Position numbers and translations under genes: made by a program. A stretch of 64,000 nt of DNA from contig WGMC01000018.1 of NCBI GenBank assembly GCA_016125265.1, positions 1 through 64,000 of the forward strand, written 5' to 3'. The notes beneath the pieces are model-generated. The model was not told where the DNA came from and did not search any database. It saw only the letters and a list, made by a program, of their open reading frames with translations. This DNA is from Planctomycetaceae bacterium. GTDB taxonomy: Bacteria > Planctomycetota > UBA1135 > GCA-002686595. Numbering within the stretch: the stretch's first letter is position 1; each line of letters opens with the position of its first letter. Positions 43,736 to 53,297 of the stretch are shown piece after piece.

Positions 43736-45070
43736 ATGGCACGATTCACGACTCTCGCCGCGTTGCTCCTCGCACCTTCCACCACCTGGGCCGCCGACCT
43801 GTTCGTCGCCCCGGGGGGCGGACCGGGAACCTTCGCCTCCATCTCCGCCGCCGTCGCGGCCGCCGCGCCGGACGACCAGATCCACGTCGCCGCCGGCACG
43901 TACATCGAAACCGTCTTCGTCGACAAACCGCTCGCGATCTTCGCGGCTCCCGGAGCGGTGCTGCAGCACCCCGTGGTGACACTACTTTCGCCCGAGACCT
44001 TGGAAGTGCGCGACATCGCTCTCGGGGAAGAGGTCGTCATCAGCGGCCTCAAGGTCGTCGGAACCAGCGGGAGCCAACTCTCCCAGATCGTGATCCACAC
44101 CATCGGCGTGGAGAACTGCGCGGGCCGTGTGGTGCTGCACGACATCGAGGTGGAGACACGTCGGTTCTCGGCGCTCGTACTCGCGGACGCAGACCACGTG
44201 CAACTGATGGACAGCCGCATTTATCCCAACGTCGGATCCGTCAGCGAATGCTGCCTCCATCCCGCGGTCCAGGTCGCGAACTCGACCCTGTTCGCGAGCA
44301 ACAGTTCCATCGACGGGCTGCCGATGCCGAGTCCGGGTTCGTTCCCGTTCGCGATCAACACCGAGGCCATGGTGGCCAACTTCTCGCGGGTGGTGCTCCA
44401 CGGCTGCGAACTGACGGGCGGAGCCGGTGGTCCGAATGGACTCACCGCGACGTGGGGAGCGCCGGCGATCGAGGCGTTCGGCTCGATCGTCGAACTGCGC
44501 GGGACCTCGGCCCAAGGGGGCGCGGGCGGTGTCCTTCCGCCGTCGCCACTGCTGCCCCAGGGTGCCATCGGCCAAGGTGGGCCGGGGGTGACGTTGCTCA
44601 GCTCATCCCAATCCGTCGTCGACCAGGGCACCACCACCGTGGGCGGCCTCTCCGGGGACGGACTCGCGCAGGCGGCCGGACTCGAGGCCTTTTCCGGGTC
44701 GAGCGCGGTGACCTCGCCCGTGAGTTTCCCGCTCCTGCGCGTGGCGGCGCCGTCGGGACCCGGAGCGATCGGGCAACCGATGGCACTGGCGCTGACGGGG
44801 CTGCCGAACGAGCGGCACTTCCTCTTCCTTTCCGCCCAATCCGCCATCCCGGGCGTGCAGCCGGGGATCGCCGGCGAGTTCCTGCTGGATTCTGTCGGGC
44901 TCAACTACCTGGGCCGGGTGCCGCTCGACGCCCAGGGTGTCGGGCAGTGGTCGACCACGGTGCCCGCCGACCCAGCCCTCATCGGGCTGACGGCGTTCTT
45001 CCAAACCCTGAGCCCCGTGACGGCCTTCCCCGCCTTCGGCAATCCGGCCCTGCTGCCCATCACGGGCTGA
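43736..45070 (+). CDS. exported beta-helix protein, paralogue A
   Basis: 444 residues. Signal peptide MARFTTLAALLLAPSTTWA is followed by a DUF1565-like start (DLFVAPGGGPGTFASISAAV..ADDQIHVAAGTY type) and irregular right-handed beta-helix turns to about residue 330. The last 110 residues form a separate beta module (PMALALTGLPNERHFLFLSA, QWSTTVPADPALIGLTAFFQ). It is very similar in layout to the gene at 45507. A surface-exposed or secreted role is likely; no polysaccharide-lyase residues were identified. Confidence 0.85.
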   Translation: MARFTTLAALLLAPSTTWAADLFVAPGGGPGTFASISAAVAAAAPDDQIHVAAGTYIETVFVDKPLAIFAAPGAVLQHPVVTLLSPETLEVRDIALGEEVVISGLKVVGTSGSQLSQIVIHTIGVENCAGRVVLHDIEVETRRFSALVLADADHVQLMDSRIYPNVGSVSECCLHPAVQVANSTLFASNSSIDGLPMPSPGSFPFAINTEAMVANFSRVVLHGCELTGGAGGPNGLTATWGAPAIEAFGSIVELRGTSAQGGAGGVLPPSPLLPQGAIGQGGPGVTLLSSSQSVVDQGTTTVGGLSGDGLAQAAGLEAFSGSSAVTSPVSFPLLRVAAPSGPGAIGQPMALALTGLPNERHFLFLSAQSAIPGVQPGIAGEFLLDSVGLNYLGRVPLDAQGVGQWSTTVPADPALIGLTAFFQTLSPVTAFPAFGNPALLPITG

Positions 45071-45086
45071 CCGCGGGCGCAGCCGC

Positions 45087-45115
45087 CTCCCCGGCCCGCT
45101 GACGGGGCCGGGGAG
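45087..45115 (+). terminator. hairpin after beta-helix paralogue A
   Basis: CTCCCCGGCCC pairs with GGGGCCGGGGAG around a GCTGAC loop. It is strong but lacks a T-run. Confidence 0.35.
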
Positions 45116-45506
45116 TGGAAGGTGGAGTGGGGCGGCCTGGGGGAAGTTGCGGCAACGACCGCCAGAGGCGAGCGGCAAGCCACCCATGCCCGGGTGTTGG
45201 CCCGGCGGGCGCTGGCATCGGAGCCGAGACCGGCCCCACTCCTGGGCCTGGCAGGGGCCCACAGGTCTAAGGCGTGGTGCTCCTCCCGATCCGCCAGGGT
45301 TTGGGCCTTTTTTTCCGGCGGACGGCCGAAGGCCTCCGGAAGGGAGGGCCGCATCCGCCTGGCCGGCGATTTGGCCCACGGAACGGCGCGCCAGCGTTAG
45401 CTTGGTGTCACTGGACGGGCCCGCGATCCGTTGCCCCACGGGGGCAAGGGCCGCGGGCCAAGGAACCGACGCCCCCGCGAACCGCCCGCACAGGGCCCGC
45501 CTCGCC
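45116..45506. other. intergenic region between beta-helix paralogues
   Basis: No gene seen. A T7 run near 45310 sits in the loop of a weak TCCGCC..GGCGGA stem and does not look like a terminator. The region may hold the promoter of paralogue B, but no convincing box was found. Confidence 0.4.
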
Positions 45507-46856
45507 ATGGGACACCTGCACCCCCAACTGACCCTGGGCACGCTGGTCGCAGCTTGCCTTTCCGCCCCCGCCCTGGCCGCCGACCTGCACGTCGATGCCG
45601 CGGGCGCGCCTGGCACCTTCGCCACGCTCAGCGGCGCCATCGCGGCGGCTGCGCCCGGCGACCGCATCTTCGTTGCGGCCGGCGACTACGCCGAGATCGT
45701 GCAAGTGGACAAGCCGCTGCGCATCCTCGCCGAGGCGGGGACTGTGCTGCGACTTCCGCCCAGCCAATCGACCACCAACCTGACGATCCGCGATCTCGCG
45801 GCCGGGGAAGAGGTGCTCGTGAGCGGAATCCAGGTCGTCGGAGCCGCGTCGGGCATCTCGTTCCCGGGCTTCGAGCCGCACGCGGTGCAGGTGATCAACA
45901 CCGCCGGACGCGTCGTGCTGCACGCGCTCGACGTGGACACGACGGCGTTCAGCGCGCTGATTGCGATCAACACGCCGCAACTACTGTTGCTCGACTGCGC
46001 TTTCGACGCGGACCTGACGGCCGCCCAGAGCTGCAGCGTGTACCCGCTGGTGCAGGTTGCGGCGGCGAACCTCGTGGTGTCGAACAGCGAGTTCCGCGGC
46101 GCCAACGCATTCATCGACCCCACCTGCCACCGCCCCGGGATGCCGGCGTTCCAGGCCACGGGTGCCAGTTTGGTCGCGCAGAACAGCCTGTTCGTGGGCG
46201 GCTCCAGCTCGGTGCAACTCATCACCGCGAAGGACGGCGCGCCGGCCGTGGTGGCGGGCGGAGGAAGTGTCGTGGATCTGCGCGGAAGCACGCTGGTGGG
46301 CGGCAACGGCGGAATCGTGTACCCCTCGGACATTCTGTTCGACGGCGCGATTGGCGACGGCGCGCCGGCGCTCGCTCTCACGGGTGGATCCGCGGCGCTA
46401 CTCGCCGACCTCACCAGCGCGACCGGCGGACTTTCCGGCGACGGGCTCTTCCAGTCCGCGAGCACGTCGGTGGACACCGGCTCGGCGGTCCAAACCTCTG
46501 GGATCCGCTACCCGACGCTCGATCTCGTGTCCCCGAACCCGCTCCAAGTGGCGCCGGGCTGGAACGTGACGCTGGCCCTCGGCGGGCACCCGGGCGACGT
46601 GCAGTTCCTGCTGCTCGCGGGTGCGGCGAGCGCGCCGCTCTCCATCCCCGGTCTGGCCGGTGAGTTCCTGCTGAACCCCATCGGCCTCACCAACCTGGGC
46701 GCCGTGGTGATCCACAGCACCGGGGCGTCGTTCTGGAACGCCACCGTCCCCAACCAGCCGGCACTGATCGGCGTGACCGCCTACTTCCAGACCGTCGCGC
46801 CCATCGGCCCGACACCCGCGGTCGGCAACCTCGTGCTGGTGCCGATCGGCGGCTGA
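45507..46856 (+). CDS. exported beta-helix protein, paralogue B
   Basis: 449 residues. Signal peptide MGHLHPQLTLGTLVAACLSAPALA, then DLHVDAAGAPGTFATLSGAI and GDRIFVAAGDYAEIVQVDKPL, matching paralogue A almost block for block. The C-terminal module (GEFLLNPIGLTNLGAVVIHS..NQPALIGVTAYFQTV) matches too. A tandem duplication is likely. Function unknown. Confidence 0.86.
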   Translation: MGHLHPQLTLGTLVAACLSAPALAADLHVDAAGAPGTFATLSGAIAAAAPGDRIFVAAGDYAEIVQVDKPLRILAEAGTVLRLPPSQSTTNLTIRDLAAGEEVLVSGIQVVGAASGISFPGFEPHAVQVINTAGRVVLHALDVDTTAFSALIAINTPQLLLLDCAFDADLTAAQSCSVYPLVQVAAANLVVSNSEFRGANAFIDPTCHRPGMPAFQATGASLVAQNSLFVGGSSSVQLITAKDGAPAVVAGGGSVVDLRGSTLVGGNGGIVYPSDILFDGAIGDGAPALALTGGSAALLADLTSATGGLSGDGLFQSASTSVDTGSAVQTSGIRYPTLDLVSPNPLQVAPGWNVTLALGGHPGDVQFLLLAGAASAPLSIPGLAGEFLLNPIGLTNLGAVVIHSTGASFWNATVPNQPALIGVTAYFQTVAPIGPTPAVGNLVLVPIGG

Positions 46857-46868
46857 CGGGGTGTGAGT

Positions 46869-47066
46869 TCAGCCCGCTTGCGGGCGCTTCAGGATCACCA
46901 CCACGTCACGGCTGTTGCCACCCGCTTCGTTGGTGTCGAGGGCCGCGGCGAGCTCCCAGCCGTCGCGGCCCAGTGCGTTCAACGTGGCGTCGAGTTGGAG
47001 CTCGTCGAGCTTGCCACCGGTGAAGCCGGTCGTCCTGAGCTTGACGGTTTTGTACTCCCAGATCAT
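46869..47066 (-). CDS. DUF4177 family small protein
   Basis: 65 residues beginning MIWEYKTVKLRTTGF, with LDATLNALGRDGWELAAAL and a final beta strand DVVVILKRP, the usual DUF4177 pattern. Function unknown. It follows the pseudouridine synthase gene by 47 bp and could be cotranscribed with it. Confidence 0.82.
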   Translation of the reverse strand: MIWEYKTVKLRTTGFTGGKLDELQLDATLNALGRDGWELAAALDTNEAGGNSRDVVVILKRPQAG

Positions 47067-47113
47067 CGCGCGAAGCCTCTCCAAAGGGGCCGGTGTCGAA
47101 GTGCGGGATCGAA

Positions 47114-48124
47114 CTATTGGCCGGCGCGCAGGGCGTCCAGCAACTCGGCCAGGTCCTTCGCGAGCGGCGCCTCGGCGCGTGTGCGTTCGCCCGACACGGG
47201 GTGGTCGAACTCGAGCGACAGGGCGTGCAGCGCCTGGCGCGTCGGTGTGGGCAGGTCCTTGCGGCTGGGGCGGCGCGCGCGGCCGCCCGTGTAGAGGCGG
47301 TCGCCCAGGATCGGCAACCCGATGGATTCGAGGTGCACGCGGATCTGGTGCGTGCGTCCCGTACGCGGATGGCATTCGAGCAGCGCGCTGTGCCCGAAGC
47401 GCTCGCGCACTTCGTAGTAGGTCTCGGACTCGCGGCCCGTACCGGCCTCGGCGATGCGCATGCGCTCGAGCGAGCGCGGGTGGCGCTCGATCGGCGTTTC
47501 GATCCACTCGGAGTCGAAGCGCGGATCGCCCTGCACGATCGCGAGGTAGACCTTCTCGACGGTGCGGGCGCGAAACTGCTCCGGCAGCGCGGCGCCCGCG
47601 ATTTCCGTCCGTGCAAGCAGCAGCACGCCGCTCGTGTCCATGTCCAGGCGATGCACGACACCGGGGCGCTCTTCCCCGTGCACCGGGGGCAGCGGGCCGA
47701 ACTGCTCCTGCGCCAGTTCCGACACGGAATCGCCGCGGCCGCGGCCCTCGCGCGGGTGCACGAGCATGCCCGGCGGTTTGTGGATGGCGAGCACATGCGG
47801 GTCGTCGAGCACGACTTCGAGGCGCACACTCGCCGCGCGCTGCACCTCGGGCTTCGCGGGCGGCGCCACACGCACCATGTCGCCGGCGAGCAACACCTGG
47901 CTCGGACGCACGGCCGGCGCGTCGCCGATGGTGACGCAGCCAGAGCGGATCCACTCCTGGAGACGGGCCCGGGACAGGTCCGGGTACCAGATCGGCAGGA
48001 GGTGGTCCAGGCGCTCTCCCGCGAACTCGGGGGGCACGGCCTGGAGCAGCGGCAGGGGATCGGCGGGCTTCACGCGCGGGATTAGACCACGGACCGGCTC
48101 CCCGACCGGGGGCCCGTGTAACAT
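47114..48124 (-). CDS. RluD-type 23S rRNA pseudouridine synthase
   Basis: 336 residues. An S4-like RNA-binding part (RLDHLLPIWYPDLSRARLQEWIRSGCVTI, about 37-65) precedes the catalytic domain with Asp in HRLDMDTSGVLLLA and the family motifs HKPPGMLVHP and HPRTGRTHQIRVHL. This is the RluA/RluD class that modifies helix 69-type uridines in large-subunit rRNA; the exact target was not determined. The upstream region is shared with the divergent FGE-like gene. Confidence 0.92.
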   Translation of the reverse strand: MLHGPPVGEPVRGLIPRVKPADPLPLLQAVPPEFAGERLDHLLPIWYPDLSRARLQEWIRSGCVTIGDAPAVRPSQVLLAGDMVRVAPPAKPEVQRAASVRLEVVLDDPHVLAIHKPPGMLVHPREGRGRGDSVSELAQEQFGPLPPVHGEERPGVVHRLDMDTSGVLLLARTEIAGAALPEQFRARTVEKVYLAIVQGDPRFDSEWIETPIERHPRSLERMRIAEAGTGRESETYYEVRERFGHSALLECHPRTGRTHQIRVHLESIGLPILGDRLYTGGRARRPSRKDLPTPTRQALHALSLEFDHPVSGERTRAEAPLAKDLAELLDALRAGQ

Positions 48125-48189
48125 GCGACGTCACGCGGCCTATGGGACCCTGGACCGGTCCCTGCTCCACGAAGACTCGAATCGTCCCC

Positions 48190-50130
48190 ATGCGCATGCA
48201 ATCGCTACCGCTCCTGGCTGGGCTGGCCCTGGCCGGGTCGCTCGCCCTCGCTCCCCTCGTCCGCTGCGCGAACGGTGCCGGGACCCCGGACCCCGCCGCG
48301 CCCGCGACCTTCACGGGTGCCCGTCGGGGGATCCCCGCGCCGCCGCCGCCCTTGGACGCGCAGGAAGACGAGGCCCAGGGCGAGGCGACGGCAGACGCCG
48401 CGCCGGCGGCGAAGGCTCGCGCCTCCGCGCCGGGCACACTTTCGGCCACGCCGCCCAGCACGGTGCTGATCCCGACCCGCACGCGGGTCCCGGTCGGCAG
48501 CGACGTGAAGGACCTGGAGGCCGTCCTCGAGGAGGCGCCGGGCCTCGCCTCGATTTTCCTCGCCGAGACGCCGGCCCACACGATGCGGGTGGACGAGTTC
48601 CACCTGATGGTGACCGAGGTCACGAACGAGCAGTACGCGGTCTTCGTGGAGGCGATGGGTGCCCAGCCGCCCATGTCGTGGGGCACAGCCGCCGTCACCG
48701 ACGCCCAGCGCGCCTTCGTGGAAGCCGAGGGCGAGCGCATCCGCGAGGCCCGCGAGAAGGGCCTGCCGGCGCCCGAACGGCGCAGCTTCGACCCCATCGA
48801 GTGGTGGGAGGCGAACTGGAAGGACGCCGAGTGGTCGCTGCCCGATCGCATCCGGACGGCTCCCGTGTCGCGTGTGAACTACGCGGACGCGCTCGCCTAC
48901 GCGCGATGGGCCGGCATGCGGCTCATGACCGAGTTCGAGTTCCAATCGGCCGGACGCGCGGAGAAGAAGCAGCTCTACCCGTGGGGTGACGAGTGGAAGG
49001 ACTCCGGCGCCGCGATCGCGCAGGGGGACCAGGCCGATCCGATTCCCGTCGGCAGCCGACCGGACGGGCGCACGCCGGAAGGTGTGCACGACCTGCTTGG
49101 CAATGCTTGGGAGTGGACCTCCAGCCCGTACATGCCCTTCCCGCGCTACAAGCAGGTGAAGCTCGAAGTCGGCAAACGCGGCGAGCGGCGCGAAGTCACC
49201 GGCCAGCCCGAGTGGGATTCGTCGAAGCGTGTGGTGGTCGGTGGTTCGGTCCAGAACACAGCGATCGCCGCCCGCCTGACCACCCGTCGCGGCACGGAGC
49301 GTATCCAGCGCACCAACTCCCTGGGCCTGCGCTGCGCGGCCACGCCGAAGCCCGGCGTCGACCACGCCGTCGCGTTGCAACTGCGCGCGGGGTTGTTGGG
49401 TGAAGGCATGGCCGACACGACCCGCACACTGGCACTCGACCGTTGGCGCGTGGAACCCGGCACCGCCAAGGTCGAGAACTACGCGGTGGTGCAGGGCTAT
49501 GAGGCCGTCGTGGTGGTACCGCCGGAACGCCTTGGGTTCCTGAGCGCGTCGGAACTCGCGACGGCCACCTTGACCGATGGTCCGCAGCCGCTCGTGGTGC
49601 TCTCGACGACCCTCCCGCTCTCCAAGCCCGAGTTGCCCGCGGGCGACTACTTGGTGTCGTTCCGCGGCCCGGGCAAGGACCGCTCCAAACCCGACGAGCC
49701 GGTGGAGCAGGCCGCACGCCAGACGAACCAGGACGGCGCGTCGGCGTCGCCGCTGGCGGAGATGCTCGACACGGGCACGGCGAGTTTCATCTTCAGCAAG
49801 CTGGACGGGACGCCGGTGGCGGTGCTCGGCGGCATCGAGGCGCCGCGCTACGAGCGGCCCGACAAGGAGATCTTGAACGGCCGCGTGGCGGTCGTGGTCG
49901 ACGAGGACGGCAAACGCGGCGCGGATCTCCTGCGCTTCACGGTCGTGGTTCCCGGACGCACCAACGCCACGAGCGCGTTCGTGTTCGACCTGCCGCTGGA
50001 GTTGGCCTCCAAGGCGCTAGCGGGCCCCTGGCGCCCCTACAGACCGCACAACGGGGTCCGGAACAAGGCGGGCCGGGAGGCCCGCGCACCCGGCGGCGCG
50101 TCGCTGCGGCGACGAGACGCCATCGCGTAG
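48190..50130 (+). CDS. exported FGE-sulfatase-like (SUMF1-fold) protein
   Basis: 646 residues. Signal peptide MRMQSLPLLAGLALAGSLALA, a disordered linker, then an FGE-type domain at about 115-395: MRVDEFHLMVTEVTNEQYAVF, PVSRVNYADALAYARWAGMRLMTEFEFQSAGR, GNAWEWTSSPY, and NSLGLRC. The two redox Cys of true formylglycine-generating enzymes are missing (VVGGSVQNTAIAARLTT instead of a Cys-bearing RGGSW region), so it is probably a binding or scaffold version. The last 40 or so residues (from about GPWRPYRPHNG) are encoded by the intergenic repeat copy C. Confidence 0.85.
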   Translation: MRMQSLPLLAGLALAGSLALAPLVRCANGAGTPDPAAPATFTGARRGIPAPPPPLDAQEDEAQGEATADAAPAAKARASAPGTLSATPPSTVLIPTRTRVPVGSDVKDLEAVLEEAPGLASIFLAETPAHTMRVDEFHLMVTEVTNEQYAVFVEAMGAQPPMSWGTAAVTDAQRAFVEAEGERIREAREKGLPAPERRSFDPIEWWEANWKDAEWSLPDRIRTAPVSRVNYADALAYARWAGMRLMTEFEFQSAGRAEKKQLYPWGDEWKDSGAAIAQGDQADPIPVGSRPDGRTPEGVHDLLGNAWEWTSSPYMPFPRYKQVKLEVGKRGERREVTGQPEWDSSKRVVVGGSVQNTAIAARLTTRRGTERIQRTNSLGLRCAATPKPGVDHAVALQLRAGLLGEGMADTTRTLALDRWRVEPGTAKVENYAVVQGYEAVVVVPPERLGFLSASELATATLTDGPQPLVVLSTTLPLSKPELPAGDYLVSFRGPGKDRSKPDEPVEQAARQTNQDGASASPLAEMLDTGTASFIFSKLDGTPVAVLGGIEAPRYERPDKEILNGRVAVVVDEDGKRGADLLRFTVVVPGRTNATSAFVFDLPLELASKALAGPWRPYRPHNGVRNKAGREARAPGGASLRRRDAIA

Positions 50131-50435
50131 ACACTCCTTCGCGACAGGACCCAGAACCCGTTCTGTAGGGGCGCGGCTCCGTCCGCGCCCAAAGGGAACG
50201 CCGCGTGGATCCGCACTCCTCGCGCTCCCCGCGAAGTTCACCTACGCAACCAGGCCTCACCTCCGCAACGATGCGCGGCTGGGTGCGCGGGCCTCCAGGC
50301 CCGCCTTGGGGCGCGGGGCACTTCCCGCCGTGCGACGCCCCTTGGGCGCGGACAGGGCCGCGCCCCTACAGACCGCACCGCGGGGGCTGGAACAAGGCGG
50401 GCCAGGAGGCCCGCGCACCCGGCTGCGGGCCACGC
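50018..50435. repeat. composite dispersed hairpin repeat, copy C
   Basis: Contains inverted GCGCCCCTACAGACCGC, the GGCGGGCCGGGAGGCCCGC palindrome, a third module also found at 60790-60860 (GCGTCGCTGCGGCGACGAGA, CGCGTAG, CTTCGCGACA), a direct GTAGGGGCGCGG module near 50164, and then the same set in inverted order (50233-50420). The left part overlaps the FGE-like gene's end. Confidence 0.85.
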
Positions 50436-50442
50436 GACCTCG

Positions 50443-50542
50443 GCTGCGGGTCGCGTGCAACAGGCTGCGGGTCGCGTGCAACAGGCTGCGGGTCGCGTGC
50501 ACCAGGCTGCGGGTCGCGTGCAACAGGCTGCGGGCCGCGACC
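50443..50542. repeat. 21-bp tandem repeat, 4 copies plus partial
   Basis: Units of 21 bp that begin GCTGCGGGTCGCGTGC start at 50443, 50464, 50485 and 50506, with a partial diverged copy to 50542. It lies between the FGE-like gene and the convergent valyl-tRNA synthetase gene, directly after the dispersed repeat. Confidence 0.92.
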
Positions 50543-50547
50543 TCCGG

Positions 50548-53244
50548 TCAGCCGTGCAGCCCGGCGAGGTTGCGCTCCAGCAGCGCTAGCTCCACGCGGT
50601 GCTCCTCGGCGCGCGCCTCCTCGGCCGCGATCAACTCGGGGTCCGCGTTCGACCGGAACCCCGGGTTCTTCAGCTTGCCCTCGATCGCCGCCAGCGCCGC
50701 GCGGGCCTTCTGGGCGCGGCGGTCGAGTGTCTCCAGGAGCTTCGCCGTGTCCGTGCCCGCCTCCAGCACCAAGAACACCTCGACCGATCCGGAGACCTCC
50801 GCGGCGGAATGCGGCGGGCGCGCGGCCGAAGCCTCCACGCGCAGACTCGCCAACCGGCCGAGTTCCACGAGCCGCGGCGAAAGCTCGCGCAGCACGCGCC
50901 GCTCCGCCTCACCCGGCGCCACGAGCAGCGCGTCGAGCGGGGCGCGGTCCGACACCTGCGTCAAGGCCCGCAGGTTGCGCAGCGCGCGCACGACGTCCTG
51001 CAAGAGGCCGATCTCGAGCTCCGCCGCCGCGTCGCGTTTCAGGCCCTCGCCCGTGGGCCAGGGGCTCGCCGCCAGGAACGCCTCGCGCCGGAGGCCGAGC
51101 ACCCCGTGCAACTTGTCGAACAGCACTTCGCTCAGGAACGGAATCACGGGGTGCAAAAGCGCCAGCGAATCGCGCAACACACGCGCGAGCGTGCCGCGTG
51201 CCGCCGCGCTGCTGGCGGCGGGCGCGGACTCGTCGAGCCGCCCCTTCACCAGCTCCAAGTACCAATCGCAGAAGTCGTTCCACACGAAGCGGTAGAGCCC
51301 CGTGGCCGCGTCGTTGAAGCGGTAGGCCTCGAGGGCTTCGGTCGCCTCGACACGCACCGTCTCGAGCCTCGACAAGATCCAGCGGTCCTCGAGCTCGAGC
51401 TCCAACCCGTCCAGCGCAAACTTGCGCTGCCCATCGGCTGGCCCCATGCGCTGCAACACGAAGCGCGCCGCGTTCCAGATCTTGTTCGTGAAGCGCCGGC
51501 CCTCTTCGAAACGGTTCTCCGAGAGGCGCACGTCCTGCCCCTCGCGTGTCAGCATCATCAGCGAGTGCCGCACCGCATCGGCGCCGTACTGCTCGATCAT
51601 GTCGATCGGATCGATGCCGTTGCCCGCGCTCTTGCTCATGCGCTTGCCCTTGCCATCCAGCACGGTCGCGTGCACGTAACACACGCTGAAGGCGCAGCGC
51701 TCCTCGAGCGGAATCGTGTCGACGAACTCGTAGCCCGCCATGATCATGCGCGCGACCCACAGGTAGATGATCTCGCGCGCGGTCGACAGGAACTGCGTCG
51801 GATAGAAGCGTTTCAGATCGGCCGTGTCGTCGGGCCAACCAAGGGTCGCAAAGGGCCAGAGCCACGAGCTGGCCCAGGTGTCGAGCACGTCGGGATCCTG
51901 GCGCACGATCGGTTTGCCCGTCACCGGGTGCGGCGCGCCGATCTCGAGGTCCTGACGGCTGCCCGCGGGCACACCGTCCTCGTCGTACCAGATCGGGATG
52001 CGGTGTCCCCACCAGAGCTGGCGGCTGATGCACCAGTCCTGCACGTTGTGGAGCCAATCCAGGTAGACCTTCGTCCAACGTTCGGGCCGCAGGCTCAAAC
52101 TGCCGTTGTCCACCGCGCGGATTGCGGGACCGGCCAACTCCTTCATCGCGACGAACCACTGCTCGCTGACGAGCGGTTCGATCACCGACTTGGAGCGGTC
52201 CGAAAGCGCGACGCTGTGTTTGATGTCCTCGACCTTGTCGAGCAGGCCGAGTTCGTCCATGCCCTTGACCACCGCGTCGCGGGCCTTTTCGCGCGAGAGC
52301 CCCGCGAAGGGCCCCGCGTTCGGCGCCATGCGGCCGTCCTTCTCGATCACGATGAGGATCGGCAGGTTGTGGCGTTTGCCGCGCTCGTAGTCCGCGGGAT
52401 CGTGGCCGGGGGTGAGTTTGACGGCGCCCGTGCCGTAGCTCGGGTCGACCGTGGTGTCGGCGACGATCGGGATCGGGCGGTCCAAGAACGGCAGCAGCAC
52501 GCGGCTCCCGACCAAGTGACGGTAACGCTCGTCCTCGGGGTGCACGGCCACACCCGTGTCGCCGAGCATCGTCTCGGGACGTGTGGTCGCGACAGTCAGG
52601 AACTCACCCGGCCGACCCTCGAGCGGGTAGCGCAGGTACCACAGCTTGCCCTTGCGCTCTTCGTATTCGATCTCGTCGTCGCTGATCGCCGTTTCGAGCA
52701 CGCAGTCCCAATGCACGAGCCGCGCGCCGCGGTAGACGAGCCCCTTCTCCCAAAGGCGCAGGAATGCCTCGCGCACAGCGCGCGACAGGTCCTCGTCCAT
52801 CGTGAACTTCGTGCGCGACCAGTCGCACGATGCGCCGAGGCGGCGGTACTGCTCGAGGATGAGGTTGCCGTGTTTCTCCTTCCAGTCCCAGACCTCCTTC
52901 AAGAACGCGTCGCGGCCCAGGTCGTTGCGCGTCAAACCGCGCTCGGCGAAGAGTTTCTTCTCGACCACGGCCTGCGTCGCGATGCCGGCGTGGTCCGTGC
53001 CCGGCAACCACAGGGCGTCGTACCCCTGCATGCGGCGGAAGCGGATCACGATGTCCTGCAGCGTGCCGTTCAGCGCGTGGCCCATGTGCAGAACCCCCGT
53101 CACGTTGGGCGGCGGGATCATGATCACGAACGGCTTCTGGCCCGGGCGCGGCTCCTTCGCCGGAGTGAAACAGCCGGCGTCGAGCCAGGCCTGGTAAGTC
53201 GCCGCTTCGAAGAGCTTGGGGTCGTAACGGGAATCGAGTTCCAT
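50548..53244 (-). CDS. valS: valyl-tRNA synthetase
   Basis: 898 residues. Class I signatures: PPPNVTGVLHMGHALNGTLQD (HMGH in place of HIGH) and GKRMSKSAGNGIDP (RMSKS). The editing domain is present (TTRPETMLGDTGVAVHPED), as are WCISRQLWWGHRIPIW and a C-terminal coiled coil (ELIAAEEARAEEHRVELALLERN). The start MELDSRYDPKLFEA is the usual N-terminus. Charges tRNA-Val. Confidence 0.96.
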   Translation of the reverse strand: MELDSRYDPKLFEAATYQAWLDAGCFTPAKEPRPGQKPFVIMIPPPNVTGVLHMGHALNGTLQDIVIRFRRMQGYDALWLPGTDHAGIATQAVVEKKLFAERGLTRNDLGRDAFLKEVWDWKEKHGNLILEQYRRLGASCDWSRTKFTMDEDLSRAVREAFLRLWEKGLVYRGARLVHWDCVLETAISDDEIEYEERKGKLWYLRYPLEGRPGEFLTVATTRPETMLGDTGVAVHPEDERYRHLVGSRVLLPFLDRPIPIVADTTVDPSYGTGAVKLTPGHDPADYERGKRHNLPILIVIEKDGRMAPNAGPFAGLSREKARDAVVKGMDELGLLDKVEDIKHSVALSDRSKSVIEPLVSEQWFVAMKELAGPAIRAVDNGSLSLRPERWTKVYLDWLHNVQDWCISRQLWWGHRIPIWYDEDGVPAGSRQDLEIGAPHPVTGKPIVRQDPDVLDTWASSWLWPFATLGWPDDTADLKRFYPTQFLSTAREIIYLWVARMIMAGYEFVDTIPLEERCAFSVCYVHATVLDGKGKRMSKSAGNGIDPIDMIEQYGADAVRHSLMMLTREGQDVRLSENRFEEGRRFTNKIWNAARFVLQRMGPADGQRKFALDGLELELEDRWILSRLETVRVEATEALEAYRFNDAATGLYRFVWNDFCDWYLELVKGRLDESAPAASSAAARGTLARVLRDSLALLHPVIPFLSEVLFDKLHGVLGLRREAFLAASPWPTGEGLKRDAAAELEIGLLQDVVRALRNLRALTQVSDRAPLDALLVAPGEAERRVLRELSPRLVELGRLASLRVEASAARPPHSAAEVSGSVEVFLVLEAGTDTAKLLETLDRRAQKARAALAAIEGKLKNPGFRSNADPELIAAEEARAEEHRVELALLERNLAGLHG

Positions 53245-53297
53245 CGGTCGCGTCCTGGGGTTGGGGCGGGCCACTTCAACGGGACCGCGCGCCAGGG

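Noticed and set aside
45300..45325. Intrinsic terminator at a T7 run
   Set aside because: The T-run lies inside the loop of a weak stem instead of after it.
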